Source: Acanthochromis polyacanthus (taxonomy: Eukaryota; Chordata; Actinopteri; Pomacentridae). Taken from it: 64,000 nt of DNA. Shown piece after piece: positions 12,556-24,023 of this stretch. A program made the translations under genes and the position numbers. The stretch lies in contig NC_067121.1 in the NCBI RefSeq assembly GCF_021347895.1, positions 13,837,962 to 13,901,961 on the forward strand. Reading direction: 5' to 3'. How positions within the stretch are numbered: position 1 is the stretch's first letter; the number at the start of each line of letters is the position of its first letter. The notes beneath the pieces are model-generated. The model saw only the letters and a program-made list of their open reading frames with translations. It did not search any database and was not told the DNA's origin.

Positions 12556-14196
12556 TGAGTGAAGAGAGGACGACGCACCTGGAACTGAAATTCCTGAACT
12601 GAACTGAAGAACTGAAATTTGGCCAGTACATGCACCAGACCTTTCTGATGAAAAGTTATCAAAAACTCAACCAGAAGCCAAAAGGTGTGGCCATGGCGGA
12701 GCCTCAAACAACTGATCCTTCGCCATGAAACAGGAAGTGGTGTCTAATTCTTCTCAACATGCTCCAATCTGCCTGAAACTTTACATGTATGATGACAGTC
12801 CTGTCCTGATGTCATCCACATAGGGATATTCATTGACAGTCATAGCGCCACCTTGTGGTTTCAGGAAATAGACATCTTTTACACTTTCATGCCCTATTGT
12901 TACCCGGTTGATCATATTCACTTCAAATGCAGTGACAACAGCCTAAACACATTGATGATGCATCCCAGTGAAAATGGTGACTTGTCATCAAAGGGCGTGT
13001 CCGTGGCGGCCAAACCAATTTCGATGTTTCGCCATGAAAATTTAACGATTCATATCTCAGCTGAACAAGATCCTATCTGCCCCAAACTTCACATGATGGA
13101 CACCAGGTCCAGTCTGAACACATCCACACTCATAAATTCTGAAAAAGTCATAGCGCCAACTGTTGGTAATAGTAAGTTTAAGGCCTTATATTTTCAGGTA
13201 CAATGGCCCCAAACGTGGTGATATCATGCTGGAAATTGGTCAGTCGAGTCTTCACCTCTTGACAATCCCACATTGTCAAGGGTGTGACATTTCATGCAAC
13301 GCTGTTGCCGTAGCAACCAAATATCGCCATGCAAAACAAAGTGCTATTTGACAGGTTAGAAATACTCCAATGCTCACTAAAATTACCACACACATCACCA
13401 TCGACCCAAGCAACGACACCGTATGCATCTCGGTACTGCACATGCTATAGCGCCCCCTACAGTATTTTTAACAAACAGCCCCCCCAGCACGTTTCACCTA
13501 CATCCATGAAATTTGGGAGGCTTATAGAGCACATCAGGACGCACAAAAAAGCCTCTTGGAGCCATGTCCTAAACCCAACAGGAAGTCGGCCATCTTGGAT
13601 TAATTGTGAGATTTTTGATGATTTTTCTCTTTTTTGAGAGTTAATACCTCCTAGGGGATAATTCCAGGAGACCTGAAATTTTGTCAGTCCACACAGCAGG
13701 ACTTGGTGATGAAAAGTTATCAAAAGTTTAACCAGAAGCCAAATGGTGTGGCCATGGCGACCATTAGAGTTTTGATGCTTCGCCTAGAAACATCAACTGC
13801 TGTATAACTCTCCTCTGCATGCTCCAATCTGCCTCAAACTTTCCATGTGTGATCACAATCCAATCCTGATCACATCTACAGGCCAACAGACACTCTCAGT
13901 TGCAGCGCCACCTGTTGGATGGACAGGAAATGCTGTATAACTGGACTCTACATGGTCAAATCAGCCTGAAACTTTACATGAGTGATCAGAGTCCAACCCT
14001 CATCACATCCACTGTTTGAAATACACTCTGAGTTGCAGCGCCACCTGGTGGTGGATGGGCAGGAAATGCTATATAACTAGTCTGAACATGCTCCAATCTG
14101 GCTGAAATTTTACGTGTGATTAAACTCTGGTCCAGATGTGATTCAGAGGCCGACACACACTCTCAGTCACAGTGCCACCTGGTGAACGTGCATGGA

Positions 14197-14756
14197 TAAT
14201 TTGATATTTTATGGGAGTTGCGCATGTGTGTGGCAAAATGGCTCTATAGCGCCACCTGCAAAATTGAAAAGTGGTCATTAGGCTAACTTCCACAATGTTT
14301 CATTTACAGCTACAATATTTGGTGGGCATATGCACCACATCAGGACACACCAAAAAGTCAATGACAGCCACACCCTAAACCCAACAGGAAGTCGGCCATC
14401 TTGAATTTGCTGTAAATTTGTCAAAATTAATTTCTCCCGGCAAATGAATTGCCTTTTTGGGGGCCTTATCATGAACCAAAACGCGTGAAATTTGGCGTGC
14501 ACATCAGGACTGGCGAAAAATTTGATATTTTATGGCAGTTGCGCATATGTGTGGAAAAATGGCTCTATAGCGCCACCTGCAAAATTGAAAAAGTGGTCAT
14601 TAGGCCAACTTCCACAATGTTTTATTTACAGCTACAATATTTGGTGGGCATATGCACCACATCAGGACACACCAAAAAGTCAATCACAGCCACACCCTAA
14701 ACCCAACAGGAAGTCGGCCATCTTGAATTTGCTGTACATTTGTCAAAATTTATAGC
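14197..14756 (+). repeat. B-unit array, two copies (about 320 bp each)
   Basis: The landmark 'tttgatattttatgg' occurs near 14201 and 14521, each followed by 'ggctctatagcgccacctgc' and 'ggtgggcatatgcaccacatcagg'. Confidence 0.8.
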
Positions 14757-16409
14757 TCCTAGTGGATAAGTCTGAGAGAACTGAAATTTGGCCAGTACAT
14801 GCACCAGACCTTTCTCATGAAAAGTTATCAAAAACTCAACCAGAAGCCAAAAGGTGTGGCCATGGCGGAGCCTCAAACAACTGATCCTTCGCCATGAAAC
14901 AGGAAGTGGTGTCTAATTCTTCTCAACATGCTCCAATCTGCCTGAAACTTTACATGTATGATGACAGTCCTGTCCTGATGTCATCCACATAGGGATATTC
15001 ATTGACAGTCATAGCGCCACCTTGTGGTTTCAGGAAATAGACATCTTTTACACTTTCATGCCCTATTGTTACCCGGTTGATCATATTCACTTCAAATGCA
15101 GTGACAACAGCCTAAACACATTGATGATGCATCCCAGTGAAAATGGTGACTTGTCATCAAAGGGCGTGTCTGTGGCGGCCAAACCAATTTCGATGTTTCG
15201 CCATGAAAATTTAACGATTCATATCTCAGCTGAACAACATCCTATCTGCCCCAAACTTCACATGCTGGATACCAGGTTCAGTCTGAACACATCCACACTC
15301 ATAAATTCTGAAAAAGTCATAGCGCCACCTGTTGGTAATAGTAAGTTTAAGGCCTTATATTGTCAGGTACAATGGCCCCAAACTTGGTGATATCATGCTG
15401 GAAATTGGTCAGTCGAGTCTTCACCTCTTGACAATCCCACACTGTGAAGGGTGTGACATTTCATGCAACGCTGTTGCCGTCGCAACCAAATATCGCCATG
15501 AAAAACAAAGTGCTGTTTGACAGGTTAGAAATACTCCAATGCTCACTAAAATTACCACACACATCACCATCGACCCAAGCAACGACACCGTATGCATCTC
15601 GGCACTGCACATGCTATAGCGCCCCCTACAGTATTTTTAACAAACAGCCCCCCCAGCACGTTTCACCTACATCCATGAAATTTGGGAGGCTTATAGAGCA
15701 CATCAGGACGCACAAAAAAGCCTCTTGGAGCCATGTCCTAAACCCAACAGGAAGTCGGCCATCTTGGATTAATTGTGAGATTTTTGATGATTTTTCTCTT
15801 TTTTGAGAGTTAATACCTCCTAGGGGATAATTCCAGGAGACCTGAAATTTTGTCAGTCCACACAGCAGGACTTGGTGATGAAAAGTTATCAAAAGTTTAA
15901 CCAGAAGCCAAATGGTGTGGCCATGGCGACCATTAGAGTTTTGATGCTTCGCCTAGAAACATCAACTGCTGTATAACTCTCCTCTGCATGCTCCAATCTG
16001 CCTCAAACTTTCCATGTGTGATCACAATCCAATCCTGATCACATCTACAGGCCAACAGACACTCTCAGTTGCAGCGCCACCTGTTGGATGGACAGGAAAT
16101 GCTGTATAACTGGACTCTACATGGTCAAATCAGCCTGAAACTTTACATGAGTGATCAGAGTCCAACCCTCATCACATCCACTGTTTGAAATACACTCTGA
16201 GTTACAGCGCCACCTGGGTGGATAGGCAGGAAATGCTCTATAACTACAGTCTGGCTGAAATTTTACATGTATGATTGGACTCTGGTCCAGATGCGATTCA
16301 GAGGCCGACATACACTCTGTCACAGCGGCACCTGGTGGACGTGCGTGGATTCACCGACCAGCGTGGATGCGAGGACCCGTCCATCGCTGCTTGCAGCTTT
16401 AATTTTTTT

Positions 16410-17376
16410 TTTTTTTTTCTCCCGTAAAGTAAATTGGCTTTTTGGCGGCCTTATCATACTCCAAAACGCGTGAAATTTGGCATGCACATCAGGACTGGCG
16501 AAAAATTTGATATTTTATGGGAGTTGCGCATGTGCGTGGCAAAATGGCTCTATAGCGCCACCTGCAAAGTTGAAAAAGTAGTCATTAGGCCAACTGCCAC
16601 AATGTTTCATGTACAGCTACAATATTTGGTGGGCATATGCACAACATCAGGACACACCAAAAGTCAATTACAGCCACGCCCTAAACCCAACAGGAAGTTG
16701 GCCATTTTGAATTTGCTGTAAATTTTTCAAACTTAATCGCTCCTCGGGAAATGAATTGCCTTTTTGGCGGCCTTATCATATTCCAAAACGCGTGAAATTT
16801 GGCATGCACATCAGGACTGGCAAAAAATTTGATATTTATGGGAGTTGCGCATGTGTGTGGCAAAATGGCTCTATAGCGCCACCTGCAAAATTGAAAAGTG
16901 GTCATTAGGCTAACTTCCACAATGTTTCATTTACAGCTACAATATTTGGTGGGCATATGCACCACATCAGGACACACCAAAAAGTCAATGACAGCCACGC
17001 CCTAAACCCAACAGGAAGTCGGCCATCTTGAATTTGCTGTAAATTTGTCAAAATTAATTTCTCCCGGCAAATGAATTGCCTTTTTGGGGGCCTTATCATG
17101 AACCAAACGCGTGAAATTTGGCGTGCACATCAGGACTGGCGAAAAATTTGATATTTTATGGGAGTTGCGCATATGTGTGGAAAAATGGCTCTATAGCGCC
17201 ACCTGCAAAATTGAAAAAGTGGTCATTAGGCCAACTTCCACAATGTTTTATTTACAGCTACAATATTTGGTGGGCATATGCACCACATCAGGACACACCA
17301 AAAAGTCAATCACAGCCACACCCTAAACCCAACAGGAAGTCGGCCATCTTGAATTTGCTGTACATTTGTCAAAATT
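16410..17376 (+). repeat. B-unit array, three copies, after a T-run
   Basis: The landmark 'gatatttatgg' or 'gatattttatg' occurs near 16508, 16830 and 17149. The array starts after the end of an A copy and a run of T (about 16402-16418). Confidence 0.8.
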
Positions 17377-19164
17377 TAAAGCTCCCAGTGGATAAGTCTG
17401 AGAGAACTGAAATTTGGCCAGTACATGCACCAGACCTTTCTGATGAAAAGTTATCAAAAAACTCAACCAGAAGCCAAAAGGTGTGGCCATGGCAGAGCCT
17501 CAAACAACTGATCCTTCGCCATGAAACAGGAAGTGGTGTCTAATTCTTCTCAACATGCTCCAATCTGCCTGAAACTTTACATGTATGATGACAGTCCTGT
17601 CCTGATGTCATCCACATAGGGATATTCATTGACAGTCATAGCGCCACCTTGTGGTTTCAGGAAATAGACATCTTTTACACTTTCATGCCCTATTGTTACC
17701 CGGTTGATCATATTCACTTCAAATGCAGTGACAACAGCCTAAACACATTGATGATGCATCCCAGTGAAAATGGTGACTTGTCATCAAAGGGCGTGTCTGT
17801 GGCGGCCAAACCAATTTCGATGTTTCGCCATGAAAATTTAACGATTCATACCTCAGCTGAACAAGATCCTATCTGCCCCAAACTTCACATGATGGACACC
17901 AGGTCCAGTCTGAACACATCCACACTCATAAATTCTGAAAAAGTCATAGCGCAGTTTATGACTTCATAGTAAGTTTAAGGCCTTATATTTTCAGGTACAA
18001 TGGCCCCAAACGTGGTGATATCATGCTGGAAATTGGTCAGTCGAGTCTTCACCTCTTGACAATCCCACATTGTCAAGGGTGTGACATTTCATGCAACGCT
18101 GTTGCCGTAGCAACCAAATATCGCCATGCAAAACAAAGTGCTATTTGACAGGTTAGAAATACTCCAATGCTCACTAAAATTACCACACACATCACCATCG
18201 ACCCAAGCAACGACACCGTATGCATCTCGGCACTGCACATGCTTTAGCGCCCCCTACAGTATTTTTAACAAACAGCCCCCCCAGCACATTTCACCTACAT
18301 CCATGAAATTTGGGAGGCTTATAGAGCACATCAGGACGCACAAAAAAGCCTCTTGGAGCCATGTCCTAAACCCAACAGGAAGTCGGCCATCTTGGATTAA
18401 TTGTGAGATTTTTGATGATTTTTCTCATTTTTGAGAGTTAATACCTCCTAGGGGATAATTCCAGGAGACCTGAAATTTTGTCAGTCCACACAGCAGGACT
18501 TGGTGATGAAAAGTTATCAAAAGTTTAACCAGAAGCCAAATGGCGTGGCCATGGCGACCATCAGCGTTTTGATGCTTCGCCATGAAACATCAACTGCTGT
18601 ATAACTCTCCTCTGCATGCTCCAATCTGCCTCAAACTTTCCATGTGTGATCACAATCCAATCCTGATCACATCTACAGGCCAACAGACACTCTCAGTCGC
18701 AGCGCCACCTGTTGGAGGGACAGTAAATGCTGTATAACTGGCCTCTACATGATCAAATCAGCCTGAAACTTTTCATGAGTGATCAGAGTCCAACCCTCAT
18801 CACATCCACTGTGTGAAATACACTCTGAGTTACGGCGCCACCTGGTGGATAGACAGGAAATGCTCTATAACTGCTCTGAACATGCTACAGTCTGGCTGAA
18901 ATTTTACATGTATGATTGGACTCTGGTCCAGATGCGATTCAGAGGCCGACATACACTCTCAGTCACAGCGCCACCTGGTGGACGTGCGTGGATTCACCGA
19001 CCAGCGTGGATGCGAGGACCCATCCATCGCTGCTTGCAGCTTTAATTCAGATATGTTTTTATTTCTTACTGTTTTATATGTTGAACCTAAGTGCAAACTT
19101 TCAGTAGTTAAATAGGAACTGGTCCTATAAATAAAGCTTGTTTAAGTGCATACTCCAGCTCTTT

Positions 19165-21703
19165 TCACTTACACTTAGCACAATACCATTGTTTCACCTT
19201 TCTTTTTACCTTTGCACATTCATAGTGGAAATGTTTATTGCACTTTGCACAGGTAATGATCTTTCCAAATTCTGGTCTTTCACAGTGAGGGCAGACCGTC
19301 GGTGCTTGTTGTTGCTGGTCCATGCTGCGTGTTAACAGCTCAGGCAGAATATTTTAAAGTTTAAAGAACTGTTCAGCAATAGGGAGGGCTGTGGAAAGGA
19401 ATGGATCATCTCTGGCAACACGAGTGATGATTAGATCTTGCTGTGTCCACATCACAAAGTCGCAGTACTGTACCTCAAATACAAACATGTGAAGTTGTAC
19501 TTGATTGTAGTACTTGTGGTTCTTTTTGAGACAGAATGATTGGTCTAAGCAAAAATCTTTGGGCACTTGATCTCTACAGTTCCTCTACCGCAGCAACCAC
19601 AGTTCACCACTCCATCTGGTGATGCTCCAAGATGTGGATGGTCTGGATGGACAACTAGACCACAGAGTTCAACATTAAAGTTGTGATGATGTGCTTTCAT
19701 TGCCTCAGCATAACATTTTCTTGCAGTACATTCATTGTTTCTTCCCCACTTTATTGCATTTACATGAGATAAGTCTTTGTTGTCATATTGCATCATCTGT
19801 TTGAGTAAGTTGGTTTTAGCTGTTTCAGTTTTAACAGTACAAACACAATATAGGGTGGTGCTAGTAATTCGTCCTAATCTGTGCGTTTGCCAAGCCTGTG
19901 ATTGGGCTTGTTTTTTAGTAATTGATTCAAGGTTTGCACACTTTACCTGTGTTATCTCCCTTCAAAGCCTGGAAAAGATAGCCTCACTTTTTTCTAGTAA
20001 TTCAGTTGAGGAGAGGCCTCTCAGATTTGCATCATACAGAGCTGCAAGTGGCTCCAATGGGTCTTCATTCTCTTTGTCTGAATCTGATGCGGTGTCTGTG
20101 TCACTGCAGTCCAGGCTAGTGAGAACAGCTGTCTTGGGGTCCAGAAGTTTCAGCTTCTTCATGTCTTCATCTGTCACCTCTGAAATCACACAGAAGAGAA
20201 GGTACACCCCAATGAAACCAAATGTTATGAGAGGAGTACTACCATATCAATAATACACTATTATTTTACAATTTTGATAATAGAAATTTGATATTTTTAA
20301 CAACTATTTGAAGCCCTTATGAAAGTTCTTACTCCTGGTGATGGCTGCACTAATTTATGGCGATGATAAACTTCATACCTTTGACATTGTTGTTGATCTC
20401 GTGGTGTTTTCTTCTCACAGGTAGCAGTAAGCCGGTGTGCATCCACTTAGGTCTTTTGACACAGATTTCACTCAGTCTGGCTGCCTTTACCTCTTTTCTG
20501 GAGGCCAGAAGCCATTGGTTGGTCCCTGATGTACAAGCCACTTCAGTCTTTCCATATCTGACCCACAACTCAACCTTAAGCATTAGAGCTGCTGCGTGCC
20601 TACAGCATGACCCCAAACTGAGGAAGAAGAAACACAGGAAAAAATTTCACACAAATTGATTAGAACAATAATAAAGAGAGAAAGCATTATGCCACTTTGC
20701 ACCACTGTAGCAATGATCATAAAAATGTTTTCAATAATGAAAGAGACTGAGTAACAGAGGTGGGTGAGTAGTAAAAATATTGACTTCAGTAAGAGTAGTG
20801 GTACTTTGAAATTATTTTACTGAAGTAGAAGTAAACAGTAGCAACCTAAAATATTATTCAAAGTATAAAAAGCCATTAAAGGAAAATTTACATTTCACAT
20901 TTGTACTGTGAGTAATGAGCCTGTGATTGAGTATACATTTTTAATTTATAAATCAGTGGGGTTAAGAGGAATGTTATGTTATGAGGAAAACAAAACATGG
21001 TATAAAATAAATAAGTAAAATATTTTATTGTGACAATAAATAACAAAAAAAACTTATTTTGAAGATTGCGGTGCAAAGAAAAACACAAACATGACCTGCC
21101 TAATCTGTAAAATTTAGCTTTAGCCACAACATATTTATTCACAGTAAAACATTTTTAAGTAAGAGTACAAACACTTCAGTGTAATATTATTGACTAGATG
21201 TAAAAAGCACTGTATGGTAAAGCAACTCTGAGTATTTTCCTCAACAATTAACTCAAGTATATAACAATTTACTAGTAGCAACTACCCACCTCTGCTCTCA
21301 AAGTGATAAAATTTACCAGATAATATCTGTATTGTTATCAGAGTATTCAGCATTACCTACCCAGCCATGCAGGTGCAGTTTGCGGTTAGAATGCTGTTGT
21401 TTTTTTTGTTTACAATCACCCACACCTTGTACATCTCTGTCCTCTTTCCTTGTCTTCGACTTGGTAGCACCTCTGTTTTCAGAGCCATGAAGTTTTCTAG
21501 GTTGTAGTCATGTAATAAAATATCCTGCACATGGTTGTCCATTACATAGCTGTATGCATCCAGTGTTTGGTAGGATTTCAGGCTTTCCTAGGAATAGAGA
21601 CTCGGAGTCTCGATCAGGTAAGAATGGATGTCTGGCCACTGAAGTTTGGGCCATTTTTTTTCGTCATTTATCCAGGCAGCAGCTTGCAACGCATATGGGT
21701 CAT
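19165..21703 (-). pseudogene. SWIM finger / YqaJ-like nuclease / PHD finger pseudogene
   Basis: Three minus-strand exons with good splice sites join in frame. The first is about 21703-21361 (WINDEKKWPKLQWPDIHSYL, ending CTCMAG, donor GTAGGT). The second is 20617-20379 (GSCCRHAAALM, completing the SWIM pattern CxC...CxH). The third starts at 20179 (acceptor GATTTCAG). It runs through SQAWQTHRLGRIT, LGASPDG and EIKCPK, the PD-(D/E)xK nuclease motifs of the YqaJ/lambda exonuclease fold, to a C-terminal PHD-like finger (CPHC...CAKCNKHFHYEC...WYCAKC, stop at 19165). It is broken: TAG at about 21588, TGA at 19962, a one-base frameshift near 19560 and TAA at 19354. The 5' end is cut by a Tc1 fragment. 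Such proteins are multicopy in fish; the cellular role is unknown to me. Confidence 0.82.
20755..21294. mobile_element. hAT-like non-autonomous element in the YqaJ pseudogene intron
   Basis: The ends are inverted: CAGAGGTGGGT at 20755 and ACCCACCTCTG ending at 21294. The interior is A/T-rich with no coding frame. The 8-base flanks (ctgagtaa and ctctcaaa) match poorly, so the target duplication has decayed or the ends are slightly off. Confidence 0.6.
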
Positions 21704-21925
21704 TAATGCAAGGGGGCCGAATAATATTGCACGCCCCACTTTTCAGGTTTTTATTTGTTAAAAAAGTTAAAAATATCCAATAAATTTCGTTCCACTTCAC
21801 GATTGTGTCCCACTTGTTGTTGATTCTTGACAAAAGATTAGAATTTTATATCTTTATGTTTGAAGCCTGAAATGTGGCCAAAGGTTGAAAAGTTCAAGGG
21901 GGCCGAATACTTTCACAAGGCACTG
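21704..21925 (-). mobile_element. Terminal fragment of a second Tc1-type family
   Basis: From the right, the minus strand reads TA-CAGTGCCTTGTGAAAGTATTCGG and runs to an inner 'attattcggcccccttgcattaatg', the terminal repeat of a common fish Tc1-type transposon. TA follows at 21926-21927. The rest of the element is missing, and it abuts the first visible exon of the YqaJ pseudogene. Confidence 0.75.
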
Positions 21926-22202
21926 TAGCTGACTCATCCTGTAATGCAGTTTAGTGAGAATTAGGGCAGGGATAATTGGGTATAATTTCAAGAATACAGT
22001 TTGCACATTGTTCTCAAGGTGTTTAATTTTGTTCTTTGTAAATAGTTCCAACTGTGTAACTTGTGATTTTGGTAAACATTTTTTCTGTAGGTTTTTTTCT
22101 AGTCATGGTACTTTTCAGGGTTTGTATGATCAGTGGCTCTGTGTATGTAATTAATGGTCTATGTTTTGTGTTTAAGGTTTTCAAGATACAATTTCCTCTC
22201 AC

Positions 22203-22265
22203 CTGTACATCTGTACTTCCTTCTTGTTCTTGAACACTACCAGCTGCAGTCTGGAATTCCACTTG
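22203..22265 (-). pseudogene. Possible 5' exon of the YqaJ pseudogene (acidic linker)
   Basis: A 63-base phase-0 segment (QVEFQTAAGSVQEQEGSTDVQ, broken here only by description) lies between an acceptor (CCTTCACAG) and a donor (GTGAGAGG) on the minus strand. It is composed of charged linker residues. Its link to the YqaJ gene is inferred from order and strand only. Confidence 0.3.
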
Positions 22266-22830
22266 CTGTGAAGGTATGTCAGAATTGGAGAACTGAATGG
22301 GTTCTTTGTAAAATTGTCACTGGTTAAAATGTTTTTGAGATTGTACTTTCTGCGAATTTTATTGTTTGTGTTACAGAGTAACTAGTTACTGTAGTGAAAT
22401 TACAAAGTATATGTATTTGTAATCAGGTTCAGTCACTGAGAAAAATATGTAATAAATTTAGTTAAAAAAAATCACAATTTTGGGCAATACAAATGAATTT
22501 CAACTGATTGTGTTCAGCAAAAATCCCATGTTTAAAATTTGACATTTTTTCTATTGCTTGTCATCATTTCTCTGTGCAGTAAAGCTTCTTTTTTCAGATA
22601 TCTGGACAACTTTGTTCGTCCAAGCTGAGTTGGCAAATGAGATCAATATTCAACATCAATGGTAATGTCTTTTAACCAAAGACTGTATAATAATTTATTA
22701 GAAAAATAATTAAGACACTTTGATGTGATCAAATAAGTACATATTACACTTACGTTGTAACTAGTAATCTGTAACCTACAGGATAACCTCACTAACTCTG
22801 ATTTTCTTTATTTGTTTGTGTAGACCTCAC

Positions 22831-22890
22831 CTCTTCATTCTCAGTCACCTGCTCTGGCAGCTCTTTGTTTATTTCTGTTGAACTCTGATC
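22831..22890 (-). pseudogene. Possible 5' exon of the YqaJ pseudogene (acidic linker)
   Basis: A 60-base phase-0 open segment (DQSSTEINKELPEQVTENEE) lies between TTTGTCTAG and GTGAGGTC on the minus strand. It is similar in character to the segment at 22203-22265. No domain is recognised. Confidence 0.3.
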
Positions 22891-23566
22891 CTAGACAAAT
22901 AAAATAATGGAAAAACACACCTGAGAATGATGGTTTTCTGTGTTTCACATACCTTGAATGTTCAATAATGTCTGTACTTGTGTCAATGGTAAGGTTACCA
23001 TTTTAATATATTTCTTTAATGGTGCCAGAGCATTTTAACCATGGCAAAAAAAAATGTAAATGTTTATATTTGGAATGTTAGCATGTTGAGTCTAAAGATA
23101 TTTGAGGACTTCTAGTGGTGATTATTAAGGATTACCAGATTGTTTTTATTTGCCTCAGTGAAAGCCAGAACGTGGCTGTATGGATGGACAGAGTTTTGAT
23201 AAAATGGCTCATAAGGCCAAAATGTTTCAGTTGTCATTTATTAACTAAAGTTGTTGACGACAGTAATGGTAGTCAAATTGGTCCTGCTAGCTAAAGCACA
23301 AGGTATACTCTATTATATTCATGGAGTTATTGTACAGTAACTGTACAAATATCAGTACTATTGCAGATATAGATGGCACTAACGTTGCATTTCTGCGTTG
23401 TGAAAAAAGCTCTGATGTCGGTTGCTTTTCTTTTTGACATTTCATTGGGTATTTGCTGAGATTTTATTAATGAATTCACACCAGTTGTTTAGGAGGCGGG
23501 AAACACAACGTAGCAAAATCGAACTCTTCCAAGAAACACCACAGAAGAAGAGGAGGTCATGACCAC
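22891..23566. other. No gene seen
   Basis: The stretch is A/T-rich. An E2F-like GGCGGGAAA lies near 23496, but no first exon can be supported. Confidence 0.4.
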
Positions 23567-23568
23567 TA

Positions 23569-24021
23569 TGGTGGCCGACAGGTGCAAACACAGAAATGAT
23601 CCAAAACCAAAAACTCACAAACACATAAAACACATGCAAGAAAAAAATGCTGCAAGAGAAACATGCTGCAATCACAGAAGGCCTGCAATTTCTTTCAGTG
23701 TGAAAAGGTACGTTTTCCTTCTTCTTCTTCTTCTCTTTCTTCTTCTTCGTGTCTGGTGCACTTCCGTTGTGGATTGAATTTGCAGCGTTTTTCTCTTGCA
23801 GTTGTTCTGGGGGTTTGTGTTTTTATATATTTGCAGCAATTTTCGTTTGCAATTGTTTTGTGATTTTGCAAGTCTGCTTCTGCGTCATTTCTGTGATTCC
23901 AGCATGTTTCTCTTGCAGCATTTTTTTTCTTGCATGTGTTTTTATGCGTTTGTGAGTTTATGGTTTTGGAGGTTTGCAGCGCTTTTGCCATTTGCAACGC
24001 GTTTGCACCTGTCGGCCACCG
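23569..24021. mobile_element. Foldback MITE with TA target (TGGTGGCCGACAGGTGCAAAC ends)
   Basis: Left end GGTGGCCGACAGGTGCAAAC and right end GTTTGCACCTGTCGGCCACC are exact inverses, flanked by TA at 23567-23568 and 24022-24023. The inversion extends inward for about 100 bases with mismatches. The middle is rich in 'ttgcag' and 'cttctt' strings. No transposase is present, and the superfamily is not assigned. Confidence 0.75.
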
Positions 24022-24023
24022 TA

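Larger units (their letters stand above)
12580..19045 (+). repeat. Higher-order tandem repeat A-B2-A-B3-A with 'agcgccacctgg' motifs
   Basis: Three copies of a roughly 1.6-kb unit A (about 12594-14196, 14757-16402, 17377-19045) are separated by tandem B units of about 320 bp: two at 14197-14756 and three at about 16410-17376. The same A landmark (GTGGTTTCAGGAAATAGACA) lies near 12855, 15024 and 17651, so the periods are 2169 and 2627 bp. A copies end with 'gaggaccc.tccatcgctgcttgcagctttaatt'. Each unit holds short blocks such as 'aaacccaacaggaagtcggcc' and 'tatagcgccacctg'. Open frames in it are low-value and not genes. A related fragment lies at 44990-45374. I do not know the family; it has no transposase here. 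Confidence 0.9.

Noticed and set aside
12853..13221. Open frames repeated at 12853, 15022 and 17649
   Set aside because: They recur because the A repeat recurs; copies differ by stops and frame, and the proteins have no domain.
12580..19045. CRISPR-like regular spacing of a short motif
   Set aside because: Spacing is irregular, the units are long and mutually homologous, and the genome is eukaryotic.
20755..21294. Target duplication for the CAGAGGTGGG element
   Set aside because: The 8-base flanks agree at only about half the positions, so I do not claim one.
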